Source: CAZEZY01 sp964516635 (lineage in GTDB: Bacteria > Pseudomonadota > Gammaproteobacteria > Burkholderiales > Burkholderiaceae_C). Taken from it: a stretch of DNA of 35,682 bases. The translations under genes were made by a program, and so were the position numbers. The notes beneath the pieces were generated by a model. That model made no database searches. It was not told the DNA's origin and was given only the letters and a program-made list of their open reading frames with translations. This document shows positions 8,106 to 16,511 of this stretch, one piece after another (the stretch's first letter is position 1; each line of letters opens with the position of its first letter). Where the stretch lies: the NCBI GenBank assembly GCA_964516635.1, contig CAZEZY010000005.1:1-35682 (forward strand). Direction: 5' to 3'.

Positions 8106-8832
8106 TCCATCGGCTTTGCGGGAAATCTGGGTCTATCTTTCGACCACGCCACTGCTTGGCCTCACGCTCACGCTGGTGGTGTATGGCGTGGCCTACCGCC
8201 TGTACGCGTGGATGCGGTTCAATCCCCTGGCCAATCCGGTGGCACTGGCGATCGTGATGCTCGCCAGTGTGCTGACCGTGACCGGGACCCCCTATCGGAC
8301 CTATTTCGAAGGGGCCCAGTTTGTGCACTTTCTGCTGGGTCCGGCCACCGTGGCGCTGGCGGTCCCCCTGATGGAACAATGGCATCGGCTCAGACGACTG
8401 TGGTGGCCTTTGCTGGCGGGTCTCGCTTGCGGAACGATGGCTGGAACCCTGAGCGCCCTGGTGCTGGGCCGCTGGCTCGGCGCATCAGACGCCACGCTGG
8501 CTTCGCTGGCACCCAAATCGGTGACGACGCCGGTGGCCATGGGCATTGCCGAACAGTTGGGAGGGCTGCCCTCCCTGACCGCCGTGCTGGTGGTCTCTAC
8601 GGGGATTGTGGGAGCCGCCACCGCCCGATTCCTCTTTGATGCCATGGGCATTCAGAGCCCGGTGATTCGTGGTTTTGCGTTGGGCACGGCCGCGCACGGG
8701 ATCGGCACCGCTCGCGCCTTTCAGGTCAACGACACGATGGGCGCCTTCGCGGGCCTGGCCATGGGGCTGACGGCTTTGCTGAGCGCGCTCACCCTGCCCT
8801 GGCTGGTGCAATGGGTGCTCCGCTGGCTCTGA
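8095..8832 (+). CDS. lrgB: LrgB family membrane protein
   Basis: 245-residue partner of LrgA with multiple membrane spans. The family hallmark KSVTTPVAMGIAEQLGGLPSLTAVLVVSTGIVGA is present in slightly divided form, followed by RGFALGTAAHGIGTARAF, which is also strongly conserved. The ATG lies inside the lrgA 3' end (11-base overlap), so the two are translated together. Together with the glcEF genes just upstream it most likely forms a glycolate, glycerate or pyruvate transporter. A role in cell lysis cannot be excluded. Confidence 0.92.
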   Translation: MTPDPSALREIWVYLSTTPLLGLTLTLVVYGVAYRLYAWMRFNPLANPVALAIVMLASVLTVTGTPYRTYFEGAQFVHFLLGPATVALAVPLMEQWHRLRRLWWPLLAGLACGTMAGTLSALVLGRWLGASDATLASLAPKSVTTPVAMGIAEQLGGLPSLTAVLVVSTGIVGAATARFLFDAMGIQSPVIRGFALGTAAHGIGTARAFQVNDTMGAFAGLAMGLTALLSALTLPWLVQWVLRWL

Positions 8833-8915
8833 ACCCTGGCCGCATGATGGCTTCATGCCCATGAAAAGACCTACTGACCGGTCGGGACGCGGGATTTTTG
8901 TGCCACAGTGCTGCC

Positions 8916-10079
8916 ATGACACGCCCTATCCTTGCCACCGTTCATCAGCCTGCCCTGAAAGCCAATCTCGAACGCGCCCGCCAGGCAGCCGGTGACGCAC
9001 GGGTCTGGGCGGTTGTCAAAGCCAATGCCTATGGTCACGGCGTGGAACGGGTGTTTCCTGCCTTGCGCTCGGCCGATGGCTTTGCGCTGCTGGATCTGGC
9101 AGAAGCCCAGCGGCTGAGGGCACTGGACTGGCGTGGTCCGATCCTGCTGCTGGAAGGGGCGTTCGAGGCGCGCGATCTTGAAATCTGCTCACGACTGAAC
9201 CTGTGGCACGTGATCCACCGGGAGGCTCAGATCGACTGGCTGGCGGCACACAAGACACAAGTGCCGCACCGGGTGTTCCTGAAAATGAACTCGGGCATGA
9301 ACCGGCTGGGCTTCCGGCCTGAAGCTTTTCGCGCCGCCTGGAAACGACTGGATTCCCTGCATCAGGTCGAGGAGATCACCCTGATGACCCACTTCAGCGA
9401 TGCCGATGGGTTGCGCATGGGCCGGGAAGGCGTGTTGCATCAGGTGGAAACCTTCGTACAGGCCACGCACGACCTGCCCGGCGAACGCAGCCTGTGCAAC
9501 AGCGCCGCCACCCTGCGCCATGCGCTTTCCGTCAGACTGGGCGATGACCGTCTGGCCCAGACCCTGGCCGCCGACTGGGTCAGGCCAGGCATTGCGGTGT
9601 ATGGCAGCGCGCCCGATTATCCCCACCACCATGCTGGCGACTGGGCCCTGCAGCCCACCCTGACACTGTCGAGTGAACTGATCGCGGTTCAGGACGTGGC
9701 CATGGGTGAAACCGTCGGCTACGGTTCGACCTACACGGCGACCGCCCCGATGCGCGTGGGAATCGTGGCCTGCGGTTATGCCGATGGCTATCCCCGGCAT
9801 GCACCGGGAGGACACGACGTGGCCGCTCCCGTGCTGGTCCAGGGCGTGCGCACCCGACTGGTGGGACGGGTCAGCATGGACATGCTGGCGGTGGATCTGG
9901 GACCGGTGGAAGCGGTGACTGGCCCATGCGAGCCCGGCCAGGAAGTGGTGCTCTGGGGTCGAAGCCGACATGGCAGCGTCTTGCCGGTCGATGAAGTGGC
10001 TCATGCGGCGGGCACGATCAGCTACGAACTGCTGTGCGCCGTGGCCCAGCGGGTGCCATTTGCCATCGATCCCATGTAA
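8916..10079 (+). CDS. alr: alanine racemase
   Basis: PLP-dependent enzyme interconverting L- and D-alanine, supplying D-Ala for peptidoglycan. The PLP lysine is Lys35 in VVKANAYGHG. The C-terminal domain supplies the catalytic tyrosine region GETVGYGSTY, and GYADGYPR and RVSMDMLAVDLG are typical. An upstream GTG at 8898 is in frame, but the ATG at 8916 gives the standard N-terminus (MTRPILATVH) and 387 residues. It lies 83 bases after lrgB on the same strand and may be read through from it. dadA, whose product consumes D-amino acids, is in the same window but 20 kb away with its own promoter. Confidence 0.95.
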   Translation: MTRPILATVHQPALKANLERARQAAGDARVWAVVKANAYGHGVERVFPALRSADGFALLDLAEAQRLRALDWRGPILLLEGAFEARDLEICSRLNLWHVIHREAQIDWLAAHKTQVPHRVFLKMNSGMNRLGFRPEAFRAAWKRLDSLHQVEEITLMTHFSDADGLRMGREGVLHQVETFVQATHDLPGERSLCNSAATLRHALSVRLGDDRLAQTLAADWVRPGIAVYGSAPDYPHHHAGDWALQPTLTLSSELIAVQDVAMGETVGYGSTYTATAPMRVGIVACGYADGYPRHAPGGHDVAAPVLVQGVRTRLVGRVSMDMLAVDLGPVEAVTGPCEPGQEVVLWGRSRHGSVLPVDEVAHAAGTISYELLCAVAQRVPFAIDPM

Positions 10080-10083
10080 GGTC

Positions 10084-10112
10084 TTGTACTCCTGGGGGTA
10101 TACGGCTATACT
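10084..10112 (+). promoter_or_regulatory. possible sigma-70 promoter of the RND efflux operon
   Basis: TATACT (10107-10112) is a good -10 box. TTGTAC (10084-10089) lies exactly 17 bases upstream but matches the -35 consensus only in its first three bases. The region GTATACGGCTATAC around the -10 box is partly symmetrical and could hold an operator. Transcription would start about 10119, fitting the preferred start codon at 10134. Confidence 0.45.
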
Positions 10113-10133
10113 CGTGCCATGAGGATTCACACG

Positions 10134-11282
10134 ATGACAGCCCGCCACCGCTCACCCCTTGCCCATACATCCTTTGCCGCACGTCGGTCCTGGCTGCGCC
10201 AGGGTATTGCGTCGGGCTGGCTGGTCATGACAGCCACCTTTGTGCCAACGGCTCAAGCCCAGAGCCCGGTGGTCCCTGTGGCCGAGGTGGCGTTGCGCCC
10301 GGTCGGCGAAGGATTCACATTCGATGGAACACTACAGGCCGTGAAGCAGAGCACGCTGTCGGCCCAGGCCAGTGGCCGGATTGTGCAGATGAACGTGAAA
10401 GCGGGCGATCCGGTGCGTGCCGGGCAGGTGCTCGCGGTGATTGATGACCGTGCCACCCAGGCGGGCGTGGCCCAGGCACGGGCAGGCGTGGCCCAGGCAG
10501 AGGCCGGGATCGCCCAGGCCGAAGTGGAGCTGCGTGACGCGCAGGCCCACCTGCAGCGCACCCGCGACCTCAAAGCCCAGAACTTTGTGGCACAGGCCGC
10601 GCTGGACGTGGCTGAGGCCCGCTTCCGGGCCGCCGAGGCCGGCGTGGCCCAGGCACGGGCGGGGGCCACGCAGGCGCGCGCCGGCGAATCGCAGTCGGCG
10701 CTGGCCCAGGGCTTCACCCGGCTGACCGCTCCGTACGACGGTTTCGTCTTGCACACCCATGCCGAAGCGGGCGATCTGGCCGCGCCCGGCGTGCCGGTGA
10801 TGACCGTCTATGCCCCGCAGCCGCTTCGCGCGGTGACGCACGTGCCCGCCTCCCGCATCGCACTGGCGCAGCGGGCGCAACGCATCGAAATCGAACTCAA
10901 TGGCGCCCAGGGCGCCCAGTGGGTGGCTCCGGTGCGACAGACCCGCCTGCCGGCGGCCGACCCGGTGTCCCAGACGGTGGAATGGCGCCTGGACCTGAGC
11001 CCGGAACACGGTGCGCAGGCCCTGCCCGGCCAGCAGGCGCGGGTGCGCTTTGTGGCGGGTGACGCCATTCGTCTGACCATCCCGGAAAGCGCGGTGCTGC
11101 GCCGTGGTGAGCTGACCGCCGTTTACGTGGCATCCCCCAATGGCTTCACGCTGCGGGCTGTTCGCCTGGGCGCCTCGCACGGCGAGGCCGGCGTGGAAAT
11201 GCTGTCGGGCGTGAAAGCGGGCGACCGCGTGGCGCTGGACCCGGTGCGTGCGGGGCTGGCCGGCGCGCGTGCGGCACAGTGA
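10134..11282 (+). CDS. RND efflux periplasmic adaptor (membrane fusion protein)
   Basis: 382-residue HlyD/MFP-family adaptor linking an inner-membrane RND pump to the outer membrane. A signal peptide ends at about AQA (41-43). The barrel-sandwich halves are seen in TLSAQASGRIVQMNVKAGDPV and RLTAPYDGFVLHTHAEAGDL. Between them is a coiled-coil hairpin (about residues 105-195) made of Ala-rich heptads such as AGVAQAR and AGIAQAE. An in-frame ATG at 10119 is disfavoured: it would leave almost no leader, whereas ATG 10134 has GAGGA (10121-10125) 8 bases upstream. It is followed after 10 bases by the permease gene. Confidence 0.9.
   Translation: MTARHRSPLAHTSFAARRSWLRQGIASGWLVMTATFVPTAQAQSPVVPVAEVALRPVGEGFTFDGTLQAVKQSTLSAQASGRIVQMNVKAGDPVRAGQVLAVIDDRATQAGVAQARAGVAQAEAGIAQAEVELRDAQAHLQRTRDLKAQNFVAQAALDVAEARFRAAEAGVAQARAGATQARAGESQSALAQGFTRLTAPYDGFVLHTHAEAGDLAAPGVPVMTVYAPQPLRAVTHVPASRIALAQRAQRIEIELNGAQGAQWVAPVRQTRLPAADPVSQTVEWRLDLSPEHGAQALPGQQARVRFVAGDAIRLTIPESAVLRRGELTAVYVASPNGFTLRAVRLGASHGEAGVEMLSGVKAGDRVALDPVRAGLAGARAAQ
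10464..10655 (+). repeat. heptad-coding direct repeats within the adaptor gene
   Basis: The 15-base word GGCGTGGCCCAGGCA occurs exactly at 10464-10478, 10485-10499 and 10641-10655, with a related copy at 10506-10520. The first two copies are 21 bases apart, i.e. one coiled-coil heptad. These repeats encode the Ala-rich coiled coil of the adaptor, and their near-identity at DNA level suggests recent duplication or gene-internal conversion. Confidence 0.7.
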
Positions 11283-11292
11283 GGACCGCCGC

Positions 11293-14200
11293 ATGACGAT
11301 GCCTGCTCCCAACACCCCCGAAAAACTGGGCTTCTCCGGTTCGGTGGCGCGGGCCTTCCAGGCCAGCGCCATCACGCCGCTGCTGGCACTGGTGGCGCTG
11401 CTGCTGGGCCTGTTTGCCGTGCTGGTCACGCCTCGCGAGGAAGAGCCGCAGATCAACGTGACGATGGCCAACGTCATCATCCCCTTTCCGGGCGCCTCCA
11501 GCGCCGACGTGGCCAAGATGGTGGCACAGCCGGCCGAGCACGTGCTGTCGCAGATCCACGGCATTGAGCACACCTATTCCGTGTCGCGTCCTGGCGTGGC
11601 GGTCCTCACCGTGCAGTTCGAGGTGGGCGTGCCCCGCACCGAGGCCCTGGTGCGACTGTACGACGTGCTCAACGCCAACCAGGACTGGCTGCCGCCCGGC
11701 CTGGGCGTGCTGCCCCCGATCGTGAAGCCCAAGGGCATTGATGACGTGCCGGTGCTCGCCGCCACCCTGTGGGCCACCGACACGGCCAGCGCTTACGACC
11801 TGGAGCGCGTGGCCTATTCCATTGAAACCGAACTGAAGCGCGTGAAGGGCACGCGCGAGGTGGAAACCATCGGCGGACCGGGCCGCGCGGTCCACGTGTG
11901 GCTGGACCCGGCACGCTTGCGTGAGCGCGGCGTACCGGTTCAGGCCCTGTACCAGGCCATCGGCGGTGCCAACCAGGCCATGCCTTCGGGGACGGTGGCC
12001 AACACCCTGGACCCAAGCGCCGACATGCTCACCGTGGAAACGGGTGAGTTCCTGCGCTCGGCCGACGACGTGGGCGACATCGTGGTGGGTGTGCACCAGG
12101 GCCGACCGGTGTACCTGCGCGAAGTGGCGCGGGTGGAAGCCGGTGCGCAGCTGCCCCAGCGCTACGTGTGGTTCACCCCAGGCCAGGCGGCCGACGCCGT
12201 GGATGGCGCACAACCTGGACAGGGCTACCCGGCCGTGACCGTGACCGTGACCAAGAAGCCCGGCGAAAACGCCGTGGACGTGGCCGCCGCCGCCCGTGCC
12301 CGGCTGGACGAACTGCGCAACACCGTCATCCCCGACGACGTGCAGGTGACCATCACCCGCGATTACGGGCAAACCGCTGCCGACAAGGCCAACACGCTGA
12401 TCCAGAAACTGGCCTTTGCCACGGGCTCGGTGATCCTGCTCGTGGGCCTGGCCCTGGGCCGTCGCGAAGCCGTGATCGTGGGGGCGGCGGTGATCCTCAC
12501 GCTCACCGCCACCCTGTTTGCGTCTTGGGCCTGGGGTTTCACGCTCAACCGCGTGTCGCTGTTCGCGCTCATTTTCTCTATCGGCATTCTGGTGGACGAC
12601 GCCATCGTGGTGGTGGAGAACATCCACCGGCACCGCCAGCTCACGCCGAACGAAACGCTGGCGGTGATCATCCCGCGGGCGGTGGACGAGGTGGGCGGCC
12701 CCACCATCCTCGCCACTTTCACCGTGATCGCGGCGTTGCTGCCCATGGCGTTTGTGAGCGGCCTGATGGGCCCATACATGAGCCCGATCCCGATCAACGC
12801 CAGCATGGGCATGGCGATTTCGCTGGCGATTGCGTTCACCGTGACGCCCTGGCTGGCGCTGAAATTGACGAAAACCGGAGAGCACGCCCACCACGGACCC
12901 AGCAAGCTGACCATCGCACTCCAGCACACCTTCACCCGCGTGCTCACGCCGTTTCTGGACAGCGCCCGCAAGCGCTGGCTCATGCTGGGGGGGATTCTGG
13001 CGGCGTTGTTCCTGTCGGTGGGGCTCACCGTGATCCAGGCGGTGGTGCTGAAGATGCTGCCGTTCGACAACAAGAGCGAATTCCAGGTGGTGCTGGAAAT
13101 GCCCGCCGGCAGTTCGCTGGAAAGCACAGCCGCGGCGCTGCAGGACATGACGGCCTACCTGGCCCAGCAGCCTGAAGTGACCCACGTACAGGGCTATGCC
13201 GGCACGGCCAGTCCCATCACCTTCAACGGCCTGGTGAGGCAGTACTACCTGCGCGCCGATGCCGAGCAGGGCGACCTGCAGGTGAACCTGGTGGGCGCTG
13301 GCGACCGCAAGGAAAAGAGCCACGCCATCGCGCAGCGCCTGCGCCCAGGTCTGGAAGACATCGTCGCTGCCCATGGTGGGCGCATCAAGGTGGTGGAAGT
13401 GCCGCCCGGCCCGCCGGTGCTGGCTCCGATCGTGGCCGAAATCTACGGCCCCGACGAAGCCGGCCGTGCCGAACTGGCGCGCCGCGTGGCCCAGGCCTTT
13501 GCCGACACGCCCGACATCGTGGGCATCGACACCACCCTCAAGGAAGACGCCCCCCGCGTGTTCCTGCGCATCCAGCGTGCCCGTGCCGAGTCGCTGGGCA
13601 TCCCGGCCCAGGTGGTCGCGCAGACCGTGTACACCGCCCTGTCGGGCTCTGATGCGGCCTGGCTGCACGACGGTCACGCCAAGTTCCCGGTGCCGGTGCG
13701 CCTGCAACTGCCCCGTGAAGCGCAGGTGGGGCTGGACCCGGTGCTGGCCCTGCCCTTGCAGGCGGCGAACGGGCGCATGGTGCCCCTGTCGGAACTGGTG
13801 CGGGTGGAGCGAGGCGTGATCGACCAGCCGCAGTTCACCAAGAACCTGCTGCCGGTGACCTACGTGCTGGGCGACATGGCTGGCCAGCTGGACTCGCCGC
13901 TGTATGGCCTGTTCGGCATTCGCAGCCAGCTCGACACCGCCGCACTGGAAAACGCCGGTGCCCTGGGTGAATACTGGATCAGCCAGCCCAGCGACCCCTA
14001 CCGCCAGTACGCCCTCAAATGGGACGGCGAATGGCAGATCACCTACGAGACCTTCCGTGACATGGGCGCTGCCTATGGCGTGGGCCTGATCCTGATCTAC
14101 CTGCTGGTGGTGGCGCAATTCCGCAGCTACCTCACGCCGCTGATCATCATGGCGCCCATCCCGCTGACCATCATCGGCGTGATGCCGGGCCATGCGCTGC

Positions 14201-14553
14201 TGAACGCGCAGTTCACAGCCACCAGCATGATCGGCATGATCGCGCTGGCCGGCATCATCGTGCGCAACTCCATCCTGCTGGTGGACTTCATCGAGCTGGA
14301 AACGGCCAAGGGACTGCCTTTTGCCGACGCGGTCGTGCAGTCTGCCGCAGTCCGCGCCCAGCCGATTGCCCTGACGGGCATTGCCGCCATGATGGGCGCG
14401 TTCTTCATCCTGGACGACCCGATTTTCAATGGCCTGGCCATCTCGCTGATCTTTGGCATTGCCGTGTCCACCCTGTTGACGCTGGTGGTGATTCCGGTGC
14501 TGTATTTCGCCGTGTACCGGAAACGGTATGCCGTGAAAGACGCTCCCGTCTGA
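11293..14553 (+). CDS. RND family efflux permease
   Basis: 1086-residue inner-membrane proton-driven pump of the AcrB/MdtBC (COG0841) type. It shows the N-terminal span and TPREEEPQINVTMANV of heavy-RND proteins, and the TM4 proton-relay motif VDDAIVVVEN (Asp435, Asp436). There are large periplasmic loops after TM1 and TM7, and a C-terminal half with MIALAGIIVRNSILLVDFI. The start is ATG 11293, which has GAGGA (11281-11285) 7 bases ahead; the frame is open further upstream only inside the adaptor gene. Substrates cannot be read from sequence. No outer-membrane factor gene is nearby, so it probably uses one encoded elsewhere. A very long ORF on the opposite strand is a codon-bias shadow. Confidence 0.95.
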   Translation: MTMPAPNTPEKLGFSGSVARAFQASAITPLLALVALLLGLFAVLVTPREEEPQINVTMANVIIPFPGASSADVAKMVAQPAEHVLSQIHGIEHTYSVSRPGVAVLTVQFEVGVPRTEALVRLYDVLNANQDWLPPGLGVLPPIVKPKGIDDVPVLAATLWATDTASAYDLERVAYSIETELKRVKGTREVETIGGPGRAVHVWLDPARLRERGVPVQALYQAIGGANQAMPSGTVANTLDPSADMLTVETGEFLRSADDVGDIVVGVHQGRPVYLREVARVEAGAQLPQRYVWFTPGQAADAVDGAQPGQGYPAVTVTVTKKPGENAVDVAAAARARLDELRNTVIPDDVQVTITRDYGQTAADKANTLIQKLAFATGSVILLVGLALGRREAVIVGAAVILTLTATLFASWAWGFTLNRVSLFALIFSIGILVDDAIVVVENIHRHRQLTPNETLAVIIPRAVDEVGGPTILATFTVIAALLPMAFVSGLMGPYMSPIPINASMGMAISLAIAFTVTPWLALKLTKTGEHAHHGPSKLTIALQHTFTRVLTPFLDSARKRWLMLGGILAALFLSVGLTVIQAVVLKMLPFDNKSEFQVVLEMPAGSSLESTAAALQDMTAYLAQQPEVTHVQGYAGTASPITFNGLVRQYYLRADAEQGDLQVNLVGAGDRKEKSHAIAQRLRPGLEDIVAAHGGRIKVVEVPPGPPVLAPIVAEIYGPDEAGRAELARRVAQAFADTPDIVGIDTTLKEDAPRVFLRIQRARAESLGIPAQVVAQTVYTALSGSDAAWLHDGHAKFPVPVRLQLPREAQVGLDPVLALPLQAANGRMVPLSELVRVERGVIDQPQFTKNLLPVTYVLGDMAGQLDSPLYGLFGIRSQLDTAALENAGALGEYWISQPSDPYRQYALKWDGEWQITYETFRDMGAAYGVGLILIYLLVVAQFRSYLTPLIIMAPIPLTIIGVMPGHALLNAQFTATSMIGMIALAGIIVRNSILLVDFIELETAKGLPFADAVVQSAAVRAQPIALTGIAAMMGAFFILDDPIFNGLAISLIFGIAVSTLLTLVVIPVLYFAVYRKRYAVKDAPV

Positions 14554-14594
14554 TGCCTGTTTTTTGTGTGTCCCCTGTCTGAAGGAGTTTGAAA

Positions 14595-14819
14595 ATGACC
14601 GTTGAACGTTACATCCGCGTGTTTGCTGGCCTGTTCATCATGGTGTCCCTGGCGCTGGGCGTGGAAGCCAGCCCGCTGTTCGTGAGCCCCTGGTTTCTGG
14701 CCTTTACCGCCTTCGTGGGCGTGAACCTGTTCCAGTTCGGCTTCACCAACTTCTGCCCACTGGCCATCATCCTGAAAAAATTGGGCGTGCCCGAAAGCAA
14801 GCTGGCCTGCGGGAACTGA
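14595..14819 (+). CDS. DUF2892 (YgaP-type) small membrane protein
   Basis: 74 residues with two membrane spans. The pattern TVERYIRVFAGLFIMVSLALG and the C-terminal NLFQFGFTNFCPLAIILKKLG fit DUF2892, the membrane part of YgaP-like proteins. That family is often found alone or fused to rhodanese domains. The ATG at 14595 has AAGGAG 7 bases upstream (14582-14587). It lies 41 bases after the RND permease and 18 bases before the SLAC1-like gene, so the four genes probably form one operon. Its task there is unknown. Confidence 0.85.
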   Translation: MTVERYIRVFAGLFIMVSLALGVEASPLFVSPWFLAFTAFVGVNLFQFGFTNFCPLAIILKKLGVPESKLACGN

Positions 14820-14837
14820 TGGGTTGATGGGCAGCCG

Positions 14838-15854
14838 ATGCCATCGCCGACCCCGCTGAAGTTCCTGCAGCCCGGCTGGTTTTCGCTGGTCATGGGCCTG
14901 AGCGGCCTGGCGCTGGCGTGGCAGGCCGCCACGCCATTGCTGGGTGAGATGGCCAGCGGCGTGGCCCTCGTCACGGGTGGGCTGGCCGCGCTGGTGTTTG
15001 TGGCGCTGACGGTGGCCTCGCTGGGGCGCTGGCAACGCCATGCGCAGGCACTGGAAGCAGACCTGAGGCACCCGGTGCGCCACGCCTTCGTGGCAACCAT
15101 TCCGGTGTCGCTGCTGTTGCTGGCCACACTGGCGCACACCCTTGGGCTGGCAGGCTGGGGGGTGGTGGCACTGTGGTGGGCTGGCAGCCTGCTGCAATGG
15201 TGGGCCACGCTGTGGGTGCTGGGCCGCTGGCTATCGGCCATGCCTGCGGCAAGCCCGCCCCTGGGTGAGGGGCTCTGGCCTTCGGTCACGCCGGTCCTGT
15301 TCATCCCGGTGGTGGGCAACGTGGTGGCCCCGCTGGCCGGGGTGGGTCTGGGGCACGAAATGTGGTCAGCAGCCCAGTTTGGCGTGGGACTGCTGTTCTG
15401 GCCCGTGGTGCTGACGCTCACGCTGGCGCGACGCATCGCGCACGGCCCGCTGCCAGAGCGTCTCATGCCCACCTGGGCCATCACACTGGCGCCACCCGCC
15501 GTGGTGGGCCTTGGCCTGCTGACCTTCGGGGCATCCACTCTGTGGGCGGTCGCTGCCTGGGGCATGGCGCTCTTCAGTCTGCTCTGGGTGGGCGCACAAG
15601 GCAAACGCCTGGTCAGCCAACCCTTCGGCCTCGCTTTCTGGGCGCTGTCGTTCCCGCTGGCTTCGTTCACCACCCTCACGCTGAAGCTGGCCAGCACCAC
15701 GGGCGAAAGCGGATTTCAGACCACCGGCATGGTGCTGCTGGCCATCACCTCACTGGTGCTGTTGGGTCTGATGCTGGCCACGGTGCGCGGATTGCGTGAC
15801 GGCACCTTGCTGGCGCCCGAACCCGCGGCGCCGATCGTTCCGGCGCGGGCCTGA
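14838..15854 (+). CDS. SLAC1/TehA-family anion channel or transporter
   Basis: 338-residue protein with about ten membrane spans. Family-typical stretches are PGWFSLVMGLSGLALAW at the N-terminus, RHPVRHAFVATIPVSLLLLA, and PVLFIPVVGNVVAPLAGVGLGH. The SLAC1/TehA/Mae1 superfamily includes plant anion channels, tellurite-resistance TehA and yeast malate carrier. The substrate here cannot be told. It is the last gene of the RND cluster. The ATG has no strong ribosome site. Confidence 0.85.
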   Translation: MPSPTPLKFLQPGWFSLVMGLSGLALAWQAATPLLGEMASGVALVTGGLAALVFVALTVASLGRWQRHAQALEADLRHPVRHAFVATIPVSLLLLATLAHTLGLAGWGVVALWWAGSLLQWWATLWVLGRWLSAMPAASPPLGEGLWPSVTPVLFIPVVGNVVAPLAGVGLGHEMWSAAQFGVGLLFWPVVLTLTLARRIAHGPLPERLMPTWAITLAPPAVVGLGLLTFGASTLWAVAAWGMALFSLLWVGAQGKRLVSQPFGLAFWALSFPLASFTTLTLKLASTTGESGFQTTGMVLLAITSLVLLGLMLATVRGLRDGTLLAPEPAAPIVPARA

Positions 15855-15862
15855 ACCGTGGC

Positions 15863-16254
15863 TCAGGGCGCAGTGGTGCGCCCGGGAGCGCAATCGGCAA
15901 AACCGTAACGTTCACAGAATGGGTTACCCCAAACCGGCAGCCAGGCGGGAATTCCGTGGAATTGTCGGGCAGCTTCAGCAAGCACGCCTTCGCGGTAGCT
16001 TTCGTAGCGCATGCCCCAGCCATCGAGCAGGTAGTAAGTGACACCGTGCACCTCAAAGCTGCTTGTGCTCACCTGGTCGAAATAGGGCGCATGCAAGGCC
16101 AGATCCACCAGATCTTGATTGAAGGAGATCGCCCGGGAAACACCACCGCATCCGGTCGCCTCTGCTGAAGGCGCTCAAGCACCGCCACCGGCATATCCAC
16201 GGTTGGCTGATTGTAGGCATCAGGCAAACTCTGGGTTACGATTAACGACGGTCT
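15863..16254 (-). pseudogene. remnant of an unidentified protein gene (frameshifted, 5' lost)
   Basis: On the minus strand two open frames look like pieces of one protein. Frame A, from about 16254, reads TQSLPDAYNQPTVDMPVAV then LERLQQRRPDAVVFPG. Near 16130 the plausible coding frame shifts by one base to frame B, which continues RAISFNQDLVDLALHAPYF, then FEVHGVTYYLLDGWGMRYES and ends with FCERYGFADCAPGRTTAP and a stop at 15863. Frame B has no ATG and begins only after a stop at 16175-16177. The 5' part has no good start and meets a stop at 16255-16257. Alternatively only the 81-residue GTG-started ORF (15863-16108) is a gene. I do not recognise the family. Confidence 0.5.
15866..15883. terminator. 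possible bidirectional terminator hairpin
   Basis: Perfect 7-bp stem GGGCGCA/TGCGCCC with a GTGG loop, placed between the converging SLAC1-like gene and the remnant gene. There is no T-run on either side, so intrinsic termination is uncertain. Confidence 0.35.
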
Positions 16255-16286
16255 TCACACCCTCGACACATGGATTGAATGACGAC

Positions 16287-16511
16287 ATGCCCGAAGTAGC
16301 CTGTTCACCCAATCCGGGTTGGATGTTGCCCGAACTCCTGGCCAATCTGGCGGGTCGACCCACCGCCTTGCGGTTGTGGTCTTGTGGCGAAGCAACCTGG
16401 CTTGCTGAAGGATGGCTGTCAGAACTGACCGGGCCGGTGCGATCTGTGAGGCTGGCCGAAGTCGCAGGCTGGATGTGCCAACTGACCCGCGGGCCCATGA
16501 ACGATGGCTGA
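16287..16511 (+). CDS. small ORF overlapping the phosphodiesterase gene, function unknown
   Basis: 74 codons starting with ATG at 16287 and ending in a stop that overlaps the first 8 bases of the PAS-EAL gene (shared bases 16504-16511). The product is Leu- and Trp-rich (MLPELLANLAGRPTALRLW, then AEGWLSELTGPVRSVRLAEV) with no membrane span. The EAL gene lacks a ribosome site of its own, so it may depend on translation of this ORF. A weak promoter (TAGGCA at 16214-16219, 17 bases, TACGAT at 16237-16242) precedes it. No family is recognised; it could be a leader peptide or a small regulator of the downstream enzyme. It could also be non-coding. Confidence 0.5.
   Translation: MPEVACSPNPGWMLPELLANLAGRPTALRLWSCGEATWLAEGWLSELTGPVRSVRLAEVAGWMCQLTRGPMNDG

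Noticed and set aside
8876..8883. GACCGGTC palindrome before alr
   Set aside because: An 8-base GC-rich palindrome is expected by chance in this DNA, and no promoter elements accompany it.
11146..14193. 1015-codon ORF on the minus strand opposite the RND permease
   Set aside because: It is a shadow of the strongly G/C-biased permease frame: the product is rich in His, Gln, Arg and Gly with no domain, while the plus strand encodes a complete RND pump.
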